NCBI GenBank assembly: GCA_017446125.1
Contig: JAFSRL010000025.1
Span: 1 to 14,653 of the forward strand
Direction of reading: 5' to 3'
Length of the DNA: 14,653 bases
Source: Lachnospiraceae bacterium
GTDB lineage: Bacteria; Bacillota; Clostridia; Lachnospirales; Lachnospiraceae
Positions 6,892 through 13,471 of this stretch are shown here, one piece after another. Below the pieces are notes generated by a model. That model did no database searches, had not been told where the DNA came from, and saw only the letters and a program-made list of their open reading frames with translations. The position numbers were made by a program, and so were the translations under genes. Numbering within the stretch: the stretch's first letter is position 1; each line of letters opens with the position of its first letter.

Positions 6892-7829
6892 TCGCGGCAC
6901 TGTGCGCGGCCATCGCACAAAAGAAGGCGCCGGTTGTCGCAGGGCTCGACCCCGCGCTTTCAATGGTGCCGGAGCGGATGTTAAAGGACGCGTACGCCGC
7001 ACACGGGGAAACCCTAAAGGGCGCCGCAGAAGCAATCCTTTCTTTTAATAAAGAAATCATCGATTACGTATACGACCTCGTCCCGTGTGTGAAGCCGCAA
7101 ATCGCGATGTATGAGCGCTTCGGGTTTGAGGGCGTCAGGGCATACGTTGAAACCATCCGCTACGCGAAGGAGAAGGGACTGTTTGTCATCGGGGACATCA
7201 AGCGCGGTGATATCGGCTCAACCGCATCGGCGTACGCCGAAGCGCATATCGGTACCGTGCAGGTGGGAAGTAAGACCTATGCCGCCTTCGAAGAGGACTT
7301 TGCGACCGTGAACGCATACTTGGGTTCCGACGGGGTGAAGCCCTTTGTCGACATTTGTAACAAGGAAGACAAGGGCATCTTTGTCCTTGTGAAGACCTCG
7401 AATCCCTCCGGCGGTGAGCTGCAGGACAAGGTGCTTGCGGGCACGCAGGAAATGACCGTGTATGAACAGATGGCGGCGCTTGTTTCCGAGTGGGGGAAGG
7501 ACAGCATGGACGGAGATTATTCCAACGTGGGCGCCGTGACGGGCGCAACCTATCCCGAGGAAGGAAAGAAGCTGCGTGCCCTGATGCCGCACACGTTTTT
7601 CTTAGTGCCGGGCTACGGCGCACAGGGGGCGACCGCGAAGGACCTTGCACCCTTCTTCAACAAGGACGGAAGCGGTGCAATCGTCAATTCCTCGCGCGGC
7701 ATCATCGCCGCATGGCAGTCAAAGGAATACGAGGGGATAAAGGATGCAGAACACGCCGCGGGTGAAGCGGCAAGAATGGCGGCAAACACCATGATTACGG
7801 AGTTACGTACGGTAACGGGAGGAAACTGA
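6888..7829 (+). CDS. pyrF: orotidine 5'-phosphate decarboxylase
   Basis: A 313-aa enzyme for the last step of de novo UMP synthesis, OMP to UMP plus CO2, in the cytoplasm. It belongs to the longer (type 2, mycobacterial-like) decarboxylase subgroup. Features are VVAGLDPAL (16-24), the KPQIAMYERFG segment (69-79), the catalytic DIKRGDIGSTASAYA (103-117, with the Asp-Lys-Asp active-site array), GAVTGATYPEE (215-225), the phosphate-loop region PGYGAQGA (241-248) and VNSSRGI (266-272). The start codon overlaps the thrH stop and the stop shares one base with the pyrE start, so all three are probably translationally coupled. pyrD and pyrK, often between pyrF and pyrE in related bacteria, are absent here. 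Confidence 0.95.
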   Translation: MIAALCAAIAQKKAPVVAGLDPALSMVPERMLKDAYAAHGETLKGAAEAILSFNKEIIDYVYDLVPCVKPQIAMYERFGFEGVRAYVETIRYAKEKGLFVIGDIKRGDIGSTASAYAEAHIGTVQVGSKTYAAFEEDFATVNAYLGSDGVKPFVDICNKEDKGIFVLVKTSNPSGGELQDKVLAGTQEMTVYEQMAALVSEWGKDSMDGDYSNVGAVTGATYPEEGKKLRALMPHTFFLVPGYGAQGATAKDLAPFFNKDGSGAIVNSSRGIIAAWQSKEYEGIKDAEHAAGEAARMAANTMITELRTVTGGN

Positions 7830-8509
7830 TGGAAGCGTATCAGGAAGAATTCATTCTGTTTATGGCGGAAAGTGAAGTGCTGCAGTTTGGTGACTTCACC
7901 TTGAAAAGCGGGCGCAAGTCTCCCTTCTTTATGAACGCGGGCGCCTATGTGACGGGCGAGCAGCTTCACAAGCTGGGCAATTTTTACGCGCATGCGATTC
8001 TGGATGCGTACGGACTGCCCTTTGACGTTGTCTTCGGCCCCGCCTATAAGGGAATCCCCCTGGCGGTCATCACCGCGATGGCGCTGCAGGAGCGTTACCA
8101 GAAGGAGGTGCGCTACTGCTCAAACCGCAAGGAGGTGAAGGACCACGGCGATGCGGGCATTTTGCTCGGGTGCGAGCTGCACGACGGCGACCGCGTGCTC
8201 ATCGTGGAGGATGTGACGACCTCTGGCAAGTCCATCGAGGAGACGGTACCCATCTTAAAGGCGCAGGCTAACGTGTTGATTACGGGTGAGATGGTGTCCT
8301 TGGACCGCGGCGAGAAGGCGCAGGATTCCGACCGGAGTGCGCTGAGCGTGATCTCGGAACGCTTCGGCTTCCCGGTGAAGTCCATCGTGACGATGGCGGA
8401 TGTCGTGGAGGTGCTCTACAACAAGCCCGTGAACGGGAAGGTCTTGATTGACGAGGCGCGGAAGGAAGCAATCGACGCGTACTATGAAGAATACGGCGCG
8501 AAGGAATAA
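7829..8509 (+). CDS. pyrE: orotate phosphoribosyltransferase
   Basis: A 226-aa enzyme that joins orotate to PRPP to give OMP, the step before PyrF. The PRPP-binding motif VLIVEDVTTSGKS is at 123-135. Other family features are FTLKSGRKSPFFMN (23-36), FGPAYKGIPL (69-78) and the RKEVKDHGDAG flexible loop (100-110). The length is normal for the bacterial enzyme. The ATG overlaps the pyrF stop by one base, and GGGAGGAAAC just upstream provides a strong ribosome site. It sits directly after pyrF, so the last two pyrimidine steps are made together. No attenuator or PyrR-type leader is visible near the pyr genes, so control probably comes from an upstream promoter. Confidence 0.96.
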   Translation: MEAYQEEFILFMAESEVLQFGDFTLKSGRKSPFFMNAGAYVTGEQLHKLGNFYAHAILDAYGLPFDVVFGPAYKGIPLAVITAMALQERYQKEVRYCSNRKEVKDHGDAGILLGCELHDGDRVLIVEDVTTSGKSIEETVPILKAQANVLITGEMVSLDRGEKAQDSDRSALSVISERFGFPVKSIVTMADVVEVLYNKPVNGKVLIDEARKEAIDAYYEEYGAKE

Positions 8510-8523
8510 GAGGAGGAAACGAC

Positions 8524-8676
8524 ATGGAAGAGAGAACCTATAAACTGATGGGACGCAGCGGCGCGATGAACATGGCGTTCGGAATCTGCTTTATCGTGGC
8601 GGGCATCACGATCGGGGTGCTCCTCATTGTGAGCGGCGCGAAGCTGTTGTCGAACCGGAATAAGATTACATTCTGA
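8524..8676 (+). CDS. 50-aa single-pass membrane protein
   Basis: ATG at 8524 follows a very strong ribosome site (GAGGAGG, 8510-8516) and encodes MEERTYKLMGRSGAMNMAFG followed by a hydrophobic helix (about 17-38, FGICFIVAGITIGVLLIVSG) and a short basic tail ending NRNKITF. Its stop is 2 bp before the next membrane protein gene. The topology is probably one membrane helix with short ends. No family is recognised. The strong ribosome site and tight packing in the operon support it as a real gene despite its size. Confidence 0.75.
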   Translation: MEERTYKLMGRSGAMNMAFGICFIVAGITIGVLLIVSGAKLLSNRNKITF

Positions 8677-8678
8677 GA

Positions 8679-9125
8679 ATGGCGCAGGAACCCGAACAAA
8701 AAAACAGCGCTTCCAATACCTACCTGCATTACCTTGTGCTGCGCTTACGCGCAAAGGTACGCTCGGTGGTGACGCCGTATTTGAAAAAGATGCGGCGGGC
8801 ACACCTTTTGCGCAGGGAGCGGTACATCTTTACGGATAAGAAGCATCCGGAGAAGGGGATTTTTTCCGCCGCGATGGGCGCGATTGCCGTGACAAGCATC
8901 GTGCTTGCCGTGAAGAATGCCTTTGACTTGGGCGGCAGCGCAACGCCGGCTTATGCGGTGGCGGTGATTTTGTCCTTCGTGATTGCCGTCATCGGATTTG
9001 TCTTCGGCGTGCTTTCGCATAAGGAAAAGGATGTGTTCTACCTGTTTCCGAACTTCGGGATTTTTTTCAACGGACTGGCGCTCTTAGCGTCAATCGCGAT
9101 TCTTTTGATGGGACTGTTTTTGTAA
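8679..9125 (+). CDS. small polytopic membrane protein of unknown function (148 aa)
   Basis: A 148-aa protein with a basic cytoplasmic N-terminal region (about 1-55, including KKMRRAHLLRRERYIFTDKKHPEKG) followed by three hydrophobic segments (about 60-80, 90-112 and 120-147). The segment FTDKKHPEKGIFS recalls small Lachnospiraceae membrane proteins grouped under DUF6142; this is from memory and should be treated as tentative. No catalytic motif is visible. The gene starts 2 bp after the 50-aa membrane protein gene and has no strong ribosome site of its own, so the two may be coupled and form a small membrane pair. Confidence 0.75.
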   Translation: MAQEPEQKNSASNTYLHYLVLRLRAKVRSVVTPYLKKMRRAHLLRRERYIFTDKKHPEKGIFSAAMGAIAVTSIVLAVKNAFDLGGSATPAYAVAVILSFVIAVIGFVFGVLSHKEKDVFYLFPNFGIFFNGLALLASIAILLMGLFL

Positions 9126-9152
9126 TGCTTTGTGCAACGGAAAGGAATTGAA

Positions 9153-11144
9153 ATGACACAAACCGATGCCCTGCAACGCTATATCGAAACCGTGAATGAT
9201 TTTCTGGCGCGTGTGGAAGACGCGTATTCCTTTGTGACGGGTGAAGATGCGCACAACGCCCCCTTAACCAAATGGCAGGAGCTCAATCACGGATTGTATG
9301 AGGATGTGCTGCCGGAACACTATGAGGTGAGTTTTGCAAATCCGGCTTACGCGGTTTCGTGCTTTGACGCGCCCTTGGGGCAGGCGTTGAGCGCTTTGTT
9401 GTATGAGCTGCGCACCGTGATTTCTTTTGTGTTTGATAAGGACCGTGAGGCAATCGATGTCAGGATGCGCCTGTGGAAGGAGGTTCTTTCCCTGACAAAG
9501 GACGGCGCGGAGTTGCCGGAGGAAGCGGCACTCATACAGTGTTTGCGCACCTACTTCGAAACACACATGGAAAAAGAGCGCAAACGCAGCCTTGCAAAGC
9601 AGTTGCTGCACGAAAAGACGGAGCTTGTCCGCGTTCTGACAGAGGAAGACCTTTTTGACTTACGGACGCTTTACATGTTCGGCGAGCATGTGTCGGAAAA
9701 CGAGATGAAGTGTTATGAGTACTTAAACAGCCTTCCCGAAGAGAAGATTGATCTTATGGCGCGTACCTTTGTGGAAGGCTTCTGCGAAGGATTCGTGATG
9801 ACCAACAAGGATCTTTCAATCAAGGAGACGGTCCGCGTCGATTATGACTTGGGGTTTGAGCGTCTTGTGAAACGCGTGATGGAACGCTTTCGGGAAAAGG
9901 GACTGGTTTGCACCGTGTCACGTTCCGTGGGCGGTATCTTCTTTTTGCCCAACGATACCCCGGGAGGACGCGGGATGATGGGCAGCCGGTGCTTCGAGCA
10001 GTACCACTACGACCACAAGGACGACAACGCCCTGTTTCTGGATCATGCCTTCCAGGAGATGCGCTTAAGCGCAACAAGGGCGGCATACGAGGAATACAGA
10101 ACACAGGCGCGTCTGTTGGCGGGACCCGCAGCCATCGAAAGCTTCGGCCGCGCCCTCTTTGTACCGAAGCAGAAGAAAGAGGCGCTGCAGTTAACGAAGG
10201 AACAGCAAAAGGAGGTCACCTTCCTGCGCGTGCAGATGGGGATGATGGCAAACGAGTTCATTCCGCAGGAGGAGCGCTCCTTTACGATTATTTCCTTCCC
10301 CGTGCCGGAAATCGGAGAAGCGTTTCCGGAAATCTTTGATGAGGTCATCAAGATCAACACGCTCGACAACGCGCTTTACCGCAGGGTCCAGCAGAGCATC
10401 ATCGACGTGCTTGATGCGTGCAGCTACTGTGTCGTGAAGGGCATGGGGGACAACAAGACGGATATGAAGGTGATGCTGCATCCTTTGGCGGATGCCGCGC
10501 ACGAATCGCGGTTTGAAAACTGTGTTGCGGATGTCAACATTCCGGTCGGAGAGGTCTTCACGTCACCGAAGCTTACCGGAACGGAGGGGACGCTGCACGT
10601 GACGGGCGTTTACTTAAACGAGCTGTATTACAAGGACCTTTCGTTCACCTTTGAAAACGGGAAGGTGAAGGAGTATTCCTGCGGCAATTTTGACACGAAG
10701 GAAGAAGGGCGCAAGTACATCGAGGAAAACATTCTCTTCCATCATGAGACGCTGCCCATCGGGGAATTTGCCATCGGCACGAACACGACGGCGTATGTGG
10801 CGGCGAGGAAGCTTCACATCGAGGACAAGCTCCCCATTCTGATTGCGGAAAAGACGGGGCCGCACTTTGCCCTGGGGGATACCTGTTACTCGTATGAGGA
10901 GGATGTCGAGACCTTCAATCCGGACGGCAAGCGCCTTGTCGCAAAGGACAATGAGGTTTCCTGCCGCCGCAAGGAAGCGCCGGAGCAGGCGTATTTTTCC
11001 TGCCATACGGACATCACGATTCCGTATGACGAATTGGGGTACTTAGCGGCGGTGCGCGAAGACGGGACAGAGGTTGCAATCATCGAGAACGGACGTTTTG
11101 TGCTTCCGGGCACGGAGCCGCTGAATGAGGCGTTTGAGGATTGA
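9153..11144 (+). CDS. M29-family metallo-aminopeptidase with extra N-terminal domain
   Basis: A 663-aa protein, much longer than the usual roughly 410 aa of M29 (AmpS/AmpT) aminopeptidases, which remove N-terminal residues using two metal ions in the cytoplasm. The C-terminal part carries the expected ligands: IPVGEVFTSP (E467), IGEFAIGTN (E538), GPHFALG (H571) and CHTDITI (H618, D620). About 225 residues of helical, charged sequence precede the M29-like part; its function is not recognised. A GTG-started reading is open from 9132, but the ATG at 9153 is preferred because AAAGGAA lies at suitable spacing. There is no signal peptide, so it is cytoplasmic. It is the last gene before a break with a new promoter. 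Peptide turnover is the likely role; substrate preference cannot be read. Confidence 0.87.
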   Translation: MTQTDALQRYIETVNDFLARVEDAYSFVTGEDAHNAPLTKWQELNHGLYEDVLPEHYEVSFANPAYAVSCFDAPLGQALSALLYELRTVISFVFDKDREAIDVRMRLWKEVLSLTKDGAELPEEAALIQCLRTYFETHMEKERKRSLAKQLLHEKTELVRVLTEEDLFDLRTLYMFGEHVSENEMKCYEYLNSLPEEKIDLMARTFVEGFCEGFVMTNKDLSIKETVRVDYDLGFERLVKRVMERFREKGLVCTVSRSVGGIFFLPNDTPGGRGMMGSRCFEQYHYDHKDDNALFLDHAFQEMRLSATRAAYEEYRTQARLLAGPAAIESFGRALFVPKQKKEALQLTKEQQKEVTFLRVQMGMMANEFIPQEERSFTIISFPVPEIGEAFPEIFDEVIKINTLDNALYRRVQQSIIDVLDACSYCVVKGMGDNKTDMKVMLHPLADAAHESRFENCVADVNIPVGEVFTSPKLTGTEGTLHVTGVYLNELYYKDLSFTFENGKVKEYSCGNFDTKEEGRKYIEENILFHHETLPIGEFAIGTNTTAYVAARKLHIEDKLPILIAEKTGPHFALGDTCYSYEEDVETFNPDGKRLVAKDNEVSCRRKEAPEQAYFSCHTDITIPYDELGYLAAVREDGTEVAIIENGRFVLPGTEPLNEAFED

Positions 11145-11180
11145 CGAAATCCTATTCAAATTAAAACACAATATAAAGTA

Positions 11181-11209
11181 TTGCCAAGGGGAAGTTTTTC
11201 CTATATATT
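11181..11209 (+). promoter_or_regulatory. sigma-70-type promoter of the SH3-domain gene
   Basis: TTGCCA (11181-11186) and TATATT (11204-11209) are separated by 17 bp in an AT-rich gap after the aminopeptidase gene. Each hexamer differs from consensus at one or two positions. The predicted start is near 11216, leaving a leader of about 37 nt. No clear terminator precedes it, so read-through from the upstream operon is also possible. Confidence 0.6.
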
Positions 11210-11252
11210 GTATGTGGAAGAATTTATGGCAATCTACGATTGGAGAAAAGTT

Positions 11253-12968
11253 ATGAATAAGAGAACAATAGTGACGACGATCACCGCCATGACGCTCATC
11301 GCATCGATGACGATTACGGCAGCGGCGTTTACGGAGACGAGGGGAACCGTTACGGGAACCGGCGTCAGCATCCGTTCGGATGCGAGCCAGAGCAGTGAAC
11401 GGTTAAGCTCTGTCACGAACGGCAACCGTCTCGATGTCATCGATGAGACGACGGACGCGAACGGAACCAAGTGGTACAAGGTCCGGATTGACGCGACCAG
11501 AACCGGCTTTATCCGTTCGGACTTCATCACGCTTGAGAACGCGTCTTCATCGAATGCGGCAAGCACTTCGACCACTTCGTCGGAGGCATCCAGCACCGCT
11601 TCGACTTCTTCCGAAAGCGGGTCCTCCTCCACGGGATCGAGCCAGACAGGCACGGTCAACGCGGAGCGCATCAACGTCAGAAAGGAAGCGAGCACGACCT
11701 CTGACGCAATCGGGGCACTCGCGCGCGGTTCAAAGATTTCCGTCATCGGCTCCGTGACCGGTGGGGACGGACGCAAGTGGTATCAGGTCAAGTATTCCAC
11801 ACAGGGCCAGGAAAAGCAGGGCTATGTGAGAGAAGATCTCTTGGTTGTGGGCGATGGCGCTTCGAATGCAGCAACGTCTTCGGCAAGCGCCGCAACGAGC
11901 GCAAGCACGGCGACGACGACCTCGACGACGTCTGTCACGACCACAAGCGGCAACACCACGGCTTCGACCGTGAAGGAGCTCACACCGCAGGCGGCGACCA
12001 TCACCGGCTCGACGGTGAACGTGCGATCGGCAGCAGGCACCTCGAACGATTCCGTGGCGGCACTGACCAGGAACGCGCAGGTCACCATCACCGGTGAGAC
12101 AACGGGCGCGGACAACAATAAGTGGTACCGCGTGCGCTTTACGGACGGCGGCTCGGAGAAGACGGGCTTTGTGCGTGCGGACTTAATCCGGATCGGTGCG
12201 GCGGCAACGAACAACAACGCAGGCAGTGCGTCCACCACGTCGACGCCGGCACCTGCAACGACAACAGAGCAGCCGGCACCGGCACCCGCGGAGGAAACAC
12301 CGACGGAAGGGGAAGGCACGGAGCACCCCGCGGATGACGCGCAGGCAGGTGCTGAAACCACGACGACCACCGGCAATATGGGTGATGAGTATTCCCTGAT
12401 CCGTACCGCGGACCCCAGCGGTGTCGAGGCATGGTATCTGTATGACAACGTGAACAAGAGCCGCGCGAAGGTGGAGGATTTGATGAACGCCGCACGCAGC
12501 GCGGGTTCCGTGAGCGATTTGGAAAACAGCAACAAGACGATGCGTACCGCGCTCATCATTCTGGGCATCCTTGCGGTGATTTTACTCGCGGCTGTGGTCT
12601 TCTTATTCTTGAAGATGCGCGACCTGCTTTACTATGAGGATGAGGGCGATGACGAACCCATCGTGCGCAAGAAGGAAAAGCCCGCACCCGTGAAGCCGGA
12701 GCGGAAGGCGCCGGAGAGAGAAAAGCGCCCGCGCCGCGACCGTGAGGACGACGGCATGGACCGCATCCGGAAGCGCGAGGAGCGCAGAAGACGCTCCGTG
12801 GAGGCGGACACCGCGGACATCACCTCCGCCGTTGAGGACGTCAAGCGCGCACCGAAGCCGGAGCACGCAGAGCGTCCGGAGCGACCGGCAAAGAGCCGCG
12901 CGAAGAATTTTGTCAGGGACGACGACTTTGAATTTGAGTTCTTAGATCTCGACGAGGATAAGAAATAA
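11253..12968 (+). CDS. secreted, membrane-anchored triple SH3b-domain protein with charged cytoplasmic tail
   Basis: A 571-aa cell-surface protein. A signal peptide or signal anchor (about 1-25, cleavage plausible after ITAAA) is followed by three bacterial SH3 domains at about 31-94, 132-199 and 248-314. Each has a KWYxV core (KWYKVR, KWYQVK, KWYRVR) and a GFIR/GYVR/GFVR end. Ser/Thr-rich linkers (about 97-131 and 202-240) and a Pro/Ala/Glu-rich stretch separate them from a membrane helix at about 432-454. Residues 455-571 are a highly charged, probably disordered cytoplasmic tail, with a basic RIRKREERRRR patch (504-514) and an acidic end. SH3b domains usually bind peptidoglycan peptides, so it may report or hold the wall from the membrane; there is no hydrolase domain. 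The ATG at 11253 is chosen because it has GGAG about 9 bases upstream and starts the signal sequence; in-frame TTG (11181) and ATG (11226) upstream are less fitting. A promoter precedes it and a terminator follows, so it is probably monocistronic. Confidence 0.88.
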   Translation: MNKRTIVTTITAMTLIASMTITAAAFTETRGTVTGTGVSIRSDASQSSERLSSVTNGNRLDVIDETTDANGTKWYKVRIDATRTGFIRSDFITLENASSSNAASTSTTSSEASSTASTSSESGSSSTGSSQTGTVNAERINVRKEASTTSDAIGALARGSKISVIGSVTGGDGRKWYQVKYSTQGQEKQGYVREDLLVVGDGASNAATSSASAATSASTATTTSTTSVTTTSGNTTASTVKELTPQAATITGSTVNVRSAAGTSNDSVAALTRNAQVTITGETTGADNNKWYRVRFTDGGSEKTGFVRADLIRIGAAATNNNAGSASTTSTPAPATTTEQPAPAPAEETPTEGEGTEHPADDAQAGAETTTTTGNMGDEYSLIRTADPSGVEAWYLYDNVNKSRAKVEDLMNAARSAGSVSDLENSNKTMRTALIILGILAVILLAAVVFLFLKMRDLLYYEDEGDDEPIVRKKEKPAPVKPERKAPEREKRPRRDREDDGMDRIRKREERRRRSVEADTADITSAVEDVKRAPKPEHAERPERPAKSRAKNFVRDDDFEFEFLDLDEDKK

Positions 12969-12990
12969 GGTTTTTTTGGAGGGTGGTAAA

Positions 12991-13028
12991 CGGCTCCCGC
13001 ATCACTTGCATGCGGGAGCTGTTTGTTA
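12991..13028 (+). terminator. intrinsic terminator after the SH3-domain gene
   Basis: A 10-bp perfect GC-rich stem (GCTCCCGCAT at 12993-13002 with ATGCGGGAGC at 13010-13019), extended by a G-U and a C-G pair to 12 bp, closes a 7-nt loop and is followed by the T-rich run TTTGTTATAT. It sits 22 bp after the stop of the SH3-domain gene. Confidence 0.85.
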
Positions 13029-13034
13029 TATAAT
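13006..13034 (+). promoter_or_regulatory. promoter of gntR-clpC embedded in the preceding terminator
   Basis: TTGCAT (13006-13011) and a perfect TATAAT (13029-13034) are separated by 17 bp. The -35 element lies in the loop and the first bases of the 3' arm of the terminator hairpin, and the spacer contains the rest of the hairpin and its T-rich tail. Transcription would begin near 13041. Confidence 0.7.
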
Positions 13035-13044
13035 AATTAGCACA

Positions 13045-13077
13045 GGAAACAGGGGGTGACGGTGAAATCCCTGTTCC
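13045..13077 (+). promoter_or_regulatory. inverted repeat in the gntR leader, candidate operator or RNA hairpin
   Basis: AACAGGG (13048-13054) is mirrored by CCCTGTT (13069-13075). Two further G-C pairs (13045-13046 with 13076-13077) extend the arms around one bulged A. The arm centres are 21 bp apart, two helical turns, and the dyad covers the first transcribed bases after the predicted start. That suits a dimeric repressor such as the GntR protein encoded next, or a leader hairpin. The ribosome site (GGAG, 13083-13086) lies outside it. Which regulator binds is inference. Confidence 0.5.
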
Positions 13078-13092
13078 GGAATGGAGCGTGCA

Positions 13093-13464
13093 ATGTATAT
13101 CGAAATGGATTTTAATTCGGACGAAGCGCTGTACGTGCAGCTGTGTAACCAGATCATTTTGGGAATTGCGACCGCGCAGTTTCAGGAGGGCGAGCAACTG
13201 CCTTCCGTTCGGCAGCTCGCGGAGACAATCGGAATCAACATGCACACGGTCAACAAGGCGTACGCGATTCTGCAGCGCGAAGGCTTTGTGAAGATTGACC
13301 GCAGGCGCGGCGCCATCATCGCGGTGGATTTGAACAAGCTCGAAGCGCTCGCGGAGGCGAACGAGGATCTGTCCGTCGTGCTTGCGCGCGCGATGTGCAA
13401 GGGCATTTCCAGAAACGAGATTCACGATCTCGTGGATGAAATCTACAACAGATACGGAGGGTAA
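13093..13464 (+). CDS. YtrA-type GntR-family transcriptional regulator
   Basis: A 123-aa regulator with an N-terminal winged helix of the GntR family and only a short C-terminal tail, the size and layout of the YtrA subgroup. Family features are ALYVQLCNQIILGI (12-25), LPSVRQLAETIGINMHTVNKAYAIL (about 36-60, containing the recognition helix) and GFVKIDRRRGAII (64-76). The tail (about 80-123) lacks a ligand-binding FCD or UTRA domain. The ATG at 13093 is chosen because GGAG lies 6 bases before it; an in-frame ATG at 13081 would add four residues but has a weaker site. YtrA-type regulators usually repress adjacent ABC-transporter genes and their own promoter; here the neighbour is clpC, 7 bp downstream, whose ribosome site lies in the last codons of this gene. 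The operator is probably in the leader dyad. Confidence 0.88.
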   Translation: MYIEMDFNSDEALYVQLCNQIILGIATAQFQEGEQLPSVRQLAETIGINMHTVNKAYAILQREGFVKIDRRRGAIIAVDLNKLEALAEANEDLSVVLARAMCKGISRNEIHDLVDEIYNRYGG

Positions 13465-13471
13465 GAAACGA

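Noticed and set aside
11145..11180. Intrinsic terminator after the aminopeptidase gene.
   Set aside because: No stable GC-rich hairpin followed by a T-run is visible. The gap is AT-rich and better explained by the promoter at 11181-11209.
11234..11776. A 180-codon minus-strand open frame at the start of the SH3-domain gene.
   Set aside because: Same cause as above: codon bias of the repeated SH3b and linker coding leaves the opposite strand open.
11880..11960. Apparent short tandem repeats (ACGACG-like) in the SH3-domain gene.
   Set aside because: They encode a Ser/Thr-rich linker in frame. The units are irregular, and low-complexity coding explains them without a separate repeat element or CRISPR.
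11822..12568. A 248-codon open frame on the minus strand opposite the SH3-domain gene.
   Set aside because: It is a mirror of the Ser/Thr/Ala-rich linkers and SH3b coding on the plus strand, giving a low-complexity Val/Ala/Ser product with no ribosome site or family resemblance. The plus-strand gene has a signal peptide and clear domains.
13035..13092. CtsR or CIRCE heat-shock operator before gntR-clpC.
   Set aside because: TTAGCAC matches only the first part of one CIRCE arm with no second arm, and GGTGACGGTGAAA does not fit the CtsR heptad direct repeat.
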